Shown in pieces: positions 34,935 through 39,971 of a stretch of DNA of 39,971 bases. Source of the stretch: Bacillota bacterium (lineage in GTDB: Bacteria; Bacillota; Clostridia; Lachnospirales; Bianqueaceae); the NCBI GenBank assembly GCA_017620135.1, contig JAFZQZ010000114.1, positions 1 through 39,971 on the forward strand. Direction: 5' to 3'. Under the pieces are notes generated by a model that was not told the DNA's origin, searched no databases, and saw only the letters and a list, made by a program, of their open reading frames with translations. The translations under genes were made by a program, and so were the position numbers. Every line of letters begins with the position of its first letter. Positions within the stretch are counted from its first letter, which is position 1.

Positions 34935-35585
34935 TTATCCGCGTAGGATGGGTTCCGCGACGGTCTTTTTGAAGAAGGAGATCAGCGGGCCCATGAAGAA
35001 AGCCGCGATCAGGGTGCCGATACCGACAGTCGCGCCTAAGAGTCCCCCGATGATCACACAGATAAGATCCGTGCCGATCCTGATATATTTAAAGGGAACG
35101 GCACGGCGTTTTATTATGATGAGCTTTTTCTCATCCAGGACGATGGCGATGGAGTCATAGGTCGAGACGCCCATGTCGGCTGTGAAGTAGAGGGCAGCGG
35201 AAAGGCACATGATGACGACTCCAACCGCCAGTACGATGACCCGGAACCACAGAGCATGGTCGACGGAGGGTCCGAGCCACCGGATCAGACAGGCTTCGGC
35301 GAAATCGGCCATATAGCCTACGAGCAGCAGGTTGATGACCGTACCAAGGCCGATTTTCCTGTGATCGACGACGAAGATGACTGCCAGAAAAACAGCGTTC
35401 AGGAGCAGATAGTAAGTGCCGAAGCTGAAGAACGGGAGCAGCTTCCAGGTACCGTGCGCGAATACCTGGAAGGGGTCCAGGCCGAGATCGGAATAGCTGA
35501 AGAGACCGACAGACAGACCGCAGATCGAGACACCGAACACGGTCATGAGGATACGCTTGATGAGCCGGATATTATTTGTTTTCAT
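34935..35585 (-). CDS. YczE/YyaS/YitT-type integral membrane protein
   Basis: The 216-residue protein has about five membrane helices (roughly 10-30, 50-72, 80-98, 113-135 and 172-200). The N-terminal part SICGLSVGLFSYSDLGLDPF and the middle segment YFTADMGVSTYDSIA are typical of the YczE/YitT group, whose transport substrate is not established; Bacillus YczE influences surfactin production. Its start (35585) lies 14 nt inside the end of the TIR-LRR gene, so it is translationally coupled to that gene. The linkage suggests it belongs to the same envelope function. Confidence 0.85.
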   Translation of the reverse strand: MKTNNIRLIKRILMTVFGVSICGLSVGLFSYSDLGLDPFQVFAHGTWKLLPFFSFGTYYLLLNAVFLAVIFVVDHRKIGLGTVINLLLVGYMADFAEACLIRWLGPSVDHALWFRVIVLAVGVVIMCLSAALYFTADMGVSTYDSIAIVLDEKKLIIIKRRAVPFKYIRIGTDLICVIIGGLLGATVGIGTLIAAFFMGPLISFFKKTVAEPILRG

Positions 35586-37656
35586 AGAGGGAATAAGGGT
35601 AGCTGTAATCCTGTTTCATTTGGTAAGGCAATGTATCATCCAGGAGTGTCTGCATCAGTTCATCCATCGTCAAAAGTTTGAGATAGGCTTCCCCGAAAGT
35701 TTCCTGCAGTGTCAGGACCTGATTGGTCGGGGTGCCCGTCAGACAGATATTGTAATAGGCACCTTTATTGGTGAAGGAAGTTGTTAGAATAGCATCATAA
35801 TACTCAGTGCTGATAACATAGGCTTTGTGTTCCGCTGTCAGACTGCCAATGACGGAAGGCGTATTTCCGTGCAGAAGCAGAAAACGGTACGATCCTATGG
35901 GGAGAGAAGAGACATCCTCCAGCTGATTGAAGGAAAGATCCAGCACCGTATCGGAGGAGGAAGGCGTGATGGAAGCGAGAGATGAAACATCCCTGATCTG
36001 GTTGAAACTCAGCATAATGGTCTTGAGCTTACTGCACCTGGATAAAGCGGCAATATCCGTGAGACCGCAGCCTTCGGCATGGATGGAAACTAATTCGGTG
36101 AGGTTTCGGCAGAAGTCGAGGTTTTTAAGTTGCAGGCCACTGACCGACAGATCCTTGAGCAGAGTACACTGGCTGAGAGTGGAGATCTCCTCCTCGCCAA
36201 GGCTGGTACGGTCGACCTGTACAGTGGTCAGTGTTTCATGGTTCTGATCGATCACAATATCAAAGGAAGTCAGCAGAGGGTTATCGGAGATATCCAGGAC
36301 CTTCAGCTTTGTGCAGTTCTTGAGAAAGCCAAGGTCTTTCAGGGAACAGGAAGCCCCATGGAAGGTGTCCAGCTTCAGGCACATGAGTTCTTCGGGAATG
36401 GTCTGAAGCACACATCCGGAGACATTCAGAGAGGTGAGCTTTTCAAGCGAGGCGATCGGAGTAAGGTCAGTCACACCTGTCTGCGCGGCTTCAAGCTTGA
36501 TCAGGTTCGTTACTCCGGAAAGAGGAGAAATGTCCGTGATCTGGGTACCGGAAACATACAGTTCGGTCAGTTTGGAAGCATTTTGTAGGTAAGATAGATC
36601 TTTGATGGATGTACCGTTCAGTGATAGTCTGTTCAGTTCATCCAGTGTGATCAGGGAAAGATCACTGAAGCCGCCTTGTCCGGTCAGTATCAGTTCCTTC
36701 AGATTCAGGCCTTGCAGAAAATGAAAGTCGTTGATGGTGGAACAATCAGAGAAATCGATTTTATATACGGTAGATGAGAAGGAGATCGAAGAAAAATCAC
36801 AGGAGGAAAGATCACAGCCGTTCAGAGTCAGCGTTTTCAGCTTTTTCAGCTGGCTGATATTCTTCAGATCCTGCTGGGTCAGCGTTTTATTGATACAGGT
36901 GACATAGGTCGCGGAGCGTGAGATCTTTTCGTCCCAGGAAGTCTTGAAGCTTGCGTTCAGCAAGAGTACGACAGCGAGAACAGATATTATGACGACCGCC
37001 GCGGCGATCGATCCGAACAGGATCAGTTTTTTCTTGCCGGCGGGTTTCTTTTCTTTTGGCTGTTTGACCTTGGCCGGTTTAGCTTTGGGAGGTTGCTGTA
37101 CAGGGACTGCGGCAGGTTGGGCCGGGGCAGGTTGGGCCGGGGTTTGTTGTGGCGCCAGTTGAGGTTGTTGTGGTACCTGCTGAACGGGCTGCGGCTCGGG
37201 CGCTGCCGGTTCCGGCTGCGGCGCCGGTCTCTGACACGGTCCGATATCCGGACAGGTCAGGATCTTGCCGATAAAAGCTTCCCAGGTAGCATAATTGTAC
37301 CGGAGAATGCTCTGCTGGGCGGAGAGCTGCATCTCCATGCCGAGCGGCATTTCCGTCTTTTCCAGAAGGATGGAAAGAAAACGTTTTTCCTTCGACAGCG
37401 CAAAATTGATCTCGCGCCGGCAGTTCTGGGAAGCCATGGAATTGGGCGTGACAAAGGCGATGACCATATGGGCAGCGTCCAGATGACGCGCGATATCCTC
37501 CGGCCATTCACTGCCCGGCGCGATACCGTCATCATACCAGATCCGGTATCCCTTTTTGTCCAGCTCCTCCAGGACCTGAAAGACTCGTTCGCTGTCCCTG
37601 TGCGCGTAACTGATAAAGATATAAGGCTCTTTGCCTTCATAAGCAAGCGGCTTCAT
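35572..37656 (-). CDS. Membrane-spanning TIR-LRR protein (Toll-like receptor domains in reverse order)
   Basis: The 694-residue protein starts with a TIR domain (10-135): PYIFISYAHRDSERVFQVLE, the BB-loop-like RIWYDDGIAPGSEWPEDI and VIAFVTPNSMASQNCRREI. Glu53 in WPEDI lies where plant and some bacterial TIR NADases carry their catalytic Glu, so NAD hydrolysis is possible. A Pro/Gln/Ala-rich linker (142-190), a Lys-rich stretch (191-210) and a TM helix (211-233) follow. The rest (about 250-600) is leucine-rich repeats of 20-23 residues, internalin/SDS22-like (ITDISPLSGVTNLIKLEAAQ), with a C-terminal cap. The positive-inside rule puts TIR in the cytosol and LRR outside. GGAGG precedes the ATG, 12 nt after the DUF3160 stop. 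The ligand and output are unknown. Confidence 0.88.
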   Translation of the reverse strand: MKPLAYEGKEPYIFISYAHRDSERVFQVLEELDKKGYRIWYDDGIAPGSEWPEDIARHLDAAHMVIAFVTPNSMASQNCRREINFALSKEKRFLSILLEKTEMPLGMEMQLSAQQSILRYNYATWEAFIGKILTCPDIGPCQRPAPQPEPAAPEPQPVQQVPQQPQLAPQQTPAQPAPAQPAAVPVQQPPKAKPAKVKQPKEKKPAGKKKLILFGSIAAAVVIISVLAVVLLLNASFKTSWDEKISRSATYVTCINKTLTQQDLKNISQLKKLKTLTLNGCDLSSCDFSSISFSSTVYKIDFSDCSTINDFHFLQGLNLKELILTGQGGFSDLSLITLDELNRLSLNGTSIKDLSYLQNASKLTELYVSGTQITDISPLSGVTNLIKLEAAQTGVTDLTPIASLEKLTSLNVSGCVLQTIPEELMCLKLDTFHGASCSLKDLGFLKNCTKLKVLDISDNPLLTSFDIVIDQNHETLTTVQVDRTSLGEEEISTLSQCTLLKDLSVSGLQLKNLDFCRNLTELVSIHAEGCGLTDIAALSRCSKLKTIMLSFNQIRDVSSLASITPSSSDTVLDLSFNQLEDVSSLPIGSYRFLLLHGNTPSVIGSLTAEHKAYVISTEYYDAILTTSFTNKGAYYNICLTGTPTNQVLTLQETFGEAYLKLLTMDELMQTLLDDTLPYQMKQDYSYPYSLYENK

Positions 37657-37668
37657 AAGAGACCTCCG

Positions 37669-39971
37669 TTATTCTCTGCGGTAATCCAGTGTCCAGGCAG
37701 GTTTATCCGGCCTTCCTTCCGTTTCCCGGTTGTAAGAGCCATCCTCCATGGGCGAGATGCCCATGAGCTGGCGCCACGCGGTATCGGTCATGCGATCGGA
37801 CAGAGGCTGTTCGAACTGATACCAGTTGTAGACGGTTCCGCTGCAGATCTTGACGTCACCATCGACCAGGCAGGCGACGTAGATGACACTGGGGTTGCCG
37901 GTAGCGACCTCCAGGCAGGATCCTTCCGGATTGGTCGCGATATCAACGATCAAGGCTGCCGGGAACAGGTCGAGCAGGTTCGAAAGGGGCATATCCCCGA
38001 GCTCAGCAGCATCTTCCTTGATAGTCTCGTACCAGAAATACTGAAGATCCGTGCCAAAGGAACGGATGAGCTCGTATTCCTCGTCTGTGAGCGTTTCATT
38101 AATCAGTTCTTTTTCGGAAATGGTCATGAGCTGTTTCGCCAGTTCACTCAGACGAAGCAGATTGGCTTCATCTTCCGCGGAGAGCATGCCGAAGGATTTC
38201 AGACCCGTGGCGGTTTTCTCTGTCAGGACGGCCAGGCGGGAGAAGATCTCGGGTTCCGGCTGGACATAGCCGCGGTCGTCGGCGGTCGGGATGTCTCCGC
38301 CGTCACCGCGTCCGCCCATGGGTTGTTTGGTATAGAGGACTGTATCGTGCTTGAGCTCGGTGAAACTGCCGGCATATGATTCCAGATCCTTTCTGGCCCA
38401 GAGCTCGGTCTGCATGAAATACGGATAGCCGGCACCTTTTGTCTTCAGCAGTGGATTCAGGGTGTAAAGCCAGCTGGAATAGAGACTGGCGTTCCACTGT
38501 TCATCTCCGGCGGCCGCGATCTCATCCCTGAGCATCTGCATGTTTTCCAGATAGCCCGGATATTCAAAGGCACCTTGCGTTTGCAGCAAAGACAAGGCTG
38601 TATCGGAGCCCATGGCCGCCATCACGTCCAGGGTATCGGGAAGCATGCGGCGCTCATTCGACTCTGTTTCCTGGACTTTGTTGTAGATCAGATTCTGGAA
38701 GATCGCCGCGTCGAGGGTGAAGCGCTGTCCCATGAAGCGAAAGCCGAGATTCTCGGCGAGCAGGTCGGTATCCGGATCCACGTAGGTGGGGACGGAGTTG
38801 ACCTTGGGCGGTTCCAGATCTTTGGTCAGAGAATGGAAGATCCCCCAGCTATGGGTCGCGCCGGGAAGGGATTCGACCGTGGTGTTCTCGCCGTAAGCGG
38901 CATCAATGAGCGGTTTATATTCATAATAGCCGGCATCGTCGCTTGCGCCGGCAAAGAAGGATGTGACGGAATAAATGGATTCCCAGATGGGAAGCGTTTC
39001 AGCGTCCAGGGCCAGGGTCATGAGCAAGGCGCTTCTGTCCAGGTCCTCTTCTTTTTGTTTGAAGTTGAGCCGTCCGTACCACATCATGGTGCGGAAATAG
39101 GATTCGAGCTGTTCATCACCTTCATAATAGCCGCGCGGTTTATACTGCGTATAGTCTTCGTCGATCCCGGTAAGAGGAGATTTTGTCATCGTGCCCGCTT
39201 CCTGGATCAGGGCAAGCTCGGCCGTCACGATATCCACCACGTCCGCGGGTATGACGGTCACCGGATTCTGCAGGCATGTGCCGACAGCAAAGAAAGCGAC
39301 ATTTGTACGAGCTGCCTGTTCCCACTCGGTGCCTTTCAACTGATCGTACTGGGCCAGCGATTTGGCCAGCATCTTTTCTGAAAGAGTCAGCAACGTGGAA
39401 GAAAGATAGTTCTTTTCGGTATTCTTCATCAGGTACGCGAAGTACAGATGATAGGTGTGCATCATCGAGTCGACCGTGATGAAGTTAGCGCGATAGAGCC
39501 ATTTGTTGCTCTGGTATACAGAGAAGAATTCCTTCTCATATCCGTCTGTAACAATGAAGCCGTCCTGCACGATGTGCTGTATCATTTCATCGTTGAAAGA
39601 ATAGACTTCCGTATTGGTGATGTTGGAGAAGTCCGCCGCGACGGAATACTCCGGAACGGAAGGTACCAGCGCGGGATTATTGATCTGCGTGGCGCCGCTC
39701 ATGAGAGAAGGCCGGGTCAGCGAACTCACTCTGGGCAGTTCGGCGGAGCTGGGCTGGAGATCGGAATCTTCAGCCTGACTTGACTCTGCTGCTTCTGAGC
39801 TCTCAGCCTGTTCGGAGGATTCGGCTGTTTCAGCGGATTCTGCCGGCTCTGTAGAGGAGGTGTTCTCGGTGGCCGCCGACTGAGTGGAACTGTCCGGTAC
39901 CTCGGATACCTCGTCAGAAGACTCTTCTGCCTGTTCTTCGACGGATTCCCGGGACTTTTCTTCTGAGTCGG
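37669..39971 (-). CDS. DUF3160 surface protein with Ser/Glu-rich stalk, N-terminus beyond the window
   Basis: The frame is open to the right edge: 80 codons precede the first internal start-like GTG at 39729, so the true start lies outside. The edge-proximal part is a low-complexity Ser/Glu/Ala stalk (AESAETAESSEQAESSEAA), typical of a wall-spanning linker after a lipobox or signal peptide, which is not visible here. The remainder (about 680 residues) matches DUF3160: NFITVDSMMHTYHLYFAYLM, MGQRFTLDAAIFQNLIYNK, DTVLYTKQPMGGRGDGG and a C-terminal beta-rich part (SGTVYNWYQFEQPLSDRMTD). The function of DUF3160 is unknown. It is the first visible gene of the operon with the TIR-LRR and YczE-type proteins; the stop lies 12 nt before the TIR-LRR start. 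Confidence 0.8.
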   Translation of the reverse strand, partial: DSEEKSRESVEEQAEESSDEVSEVPDSSTQSAATENTSSTEPAESAETAESSEQAESSEAAESSQAEDSDLQPSSAELPRVSSLTRPSLMSGATQINNPALVPSVPEYSVAADFSNITNTEVYSFNDEMIQHIVQDGFIVTDGYEKEFFSVYQSNKWLYRANFITVDSMMHTYHLYFAYLMKNTEKNYLSSTLLTLSEKMLAKSLAQYDQLKGTEWEQAARTNVAFFAVGTCLQNPVTVIPADVVDIVTAELALIQEAGTMTKSPLTGIDEDYTQYKPRGYYEGDEQLESYFRTMMWYGRLNFKQKEEDLDRSALLMTLALDAETLPIWESIYSVTSFFAGASDDAGYYEYKPLIDAAYGENTTVESLPGATHSWGIFHSLTKDLEPPKVNSVPTYVDPDTDLLAENLGFRFMGQRFTLDAAIFQNLIYNKVQETESNERRMLPDTLDVMAAMGSDTALSLLQTQGAFEYPGYLENMQMLRDEIAAAGDEQWNASLYSSWLYTLNPLLKTKGAGYPYFMQTELWARKDLESYAGSFTELKHDTVLYTKQPMGGRGDGGDIPTADDRGYVQPEPEIFSRLAVLTEKTATGLKSFGMLSAEDEANLLRLSELAKQLMTISEKELINETLTDEEYELIRSFGTDLQYFWYETIKEDAAELGDMPLSNLLDLFPAALIVDIATNPEGSCLEVATGNPSVIYVACLVDGDVKICSGTVYNWYQFEQPLSDRMTDTAWRQLMGISPMEDGSYNRETEGRPDKPAWTLDYRRE

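Noticed and set aside
37093..38379. Open frame of 428 codons on the plus strand across the TIR-LRR and DUF3160 genes
   Set aside because: It spans the boundary of two well-supported minus-strand genes and encodes low-complexity sequence at its start.

Overview
The window is two unrelated pieces of bacterial DNA joined near base 2970. Bases 1 to about 2972 hold pyrH and the C-terminal part of secA on the minus strand. Their protein sequences look like Bacteroidota (Prevotella or relatives), and pyrH has no Shine-Dalgarno sequence. Everything to the right looks like a Clostridia chromosome, probably Lachnospiraceae-like. Nearly every gene there has a GGAGG-type ribosome binding site, many sigma-A promoters match TTGACA-17-TATAAT closely, gene order is Firmicutes-like, and intrinsic terminators separate units. 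secA and a plus-strand gene are both cut at the same point, so a chimeric contig from a gut or rumen metagenome is more likely than a real chromosome junction.

Layout of the Clostridia part. 2974-3693: a beheaded unknown gene. 3712-5065: infC-rpmI-rplT with a consensus promoter, a leader attenuator and an AUU start codon for infC. 5122-6885: CBS/DRTGG manganese pyrophosphatase. 6968-7272: array of seven diverged ~40-nt units, three direct and four inverted, between two facing terminators. 7369-8172: a PRTase-fold 'orotate phosphoribosyltransferase' homologue and the divergent metG promoter. 8220-13688: metG-tatD-rsmA, in which the slot usually held by RNase M5 (rnmV) carries an AlbA_2/Schlafen-type regulator and a small orphan ORF. 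13746-20493: an unknown coiled-coil protein, a nitroreductase, then a cytoplasmic GH106-like glycosidase, an esterase, a HAD hydrolase and a tyrosine phosphatase. 20619-23003: MscS channel and a LytR-CpsA-Psr cell-wall ligase in convergent orientation. 23182-28315: tmk, darA, holB, ricT, trmN6, a compact version of the Firmicutes tmk-yabB neighbourhood, followed by a ThrE-type exporter. 28428-30305: a zinc-ribbon/transmembrane surface protein with a tandem-repeat linker. 30416-33047: divergent gdhA and ilvE (nitrogen and amino-acid metabolism), ilvE having an unusual translated or hairpin leader. 33225-33503: a second array of diverged direct and inverted units. 33592-34932: sugar-phosphate isomerase family protein and a MazG-like protein.

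The most interesting locus is the minus-strand operon at 34935-39971. It encodes a large DUF3160 protein with a Ser/Glu-rich stalk (cut by the window edge), a TIR-linker-TM-LRR protein whose domains are those of a Toll-like receptor in reverse order (TIR inside, leucine-rich repeats outside), and an overlapping YczE/YitT-type membrane protein. It looks like an envelope sensing system that could feed a TIR effector. The zinc-ribbon protein at 28428 has the same general plan: cytosolic module, Pro/Gln-rich linker, one TM helix, extracellular domain.

No tRNA, rRNA, CRISPR array, insertion sequence or prophage was seen.
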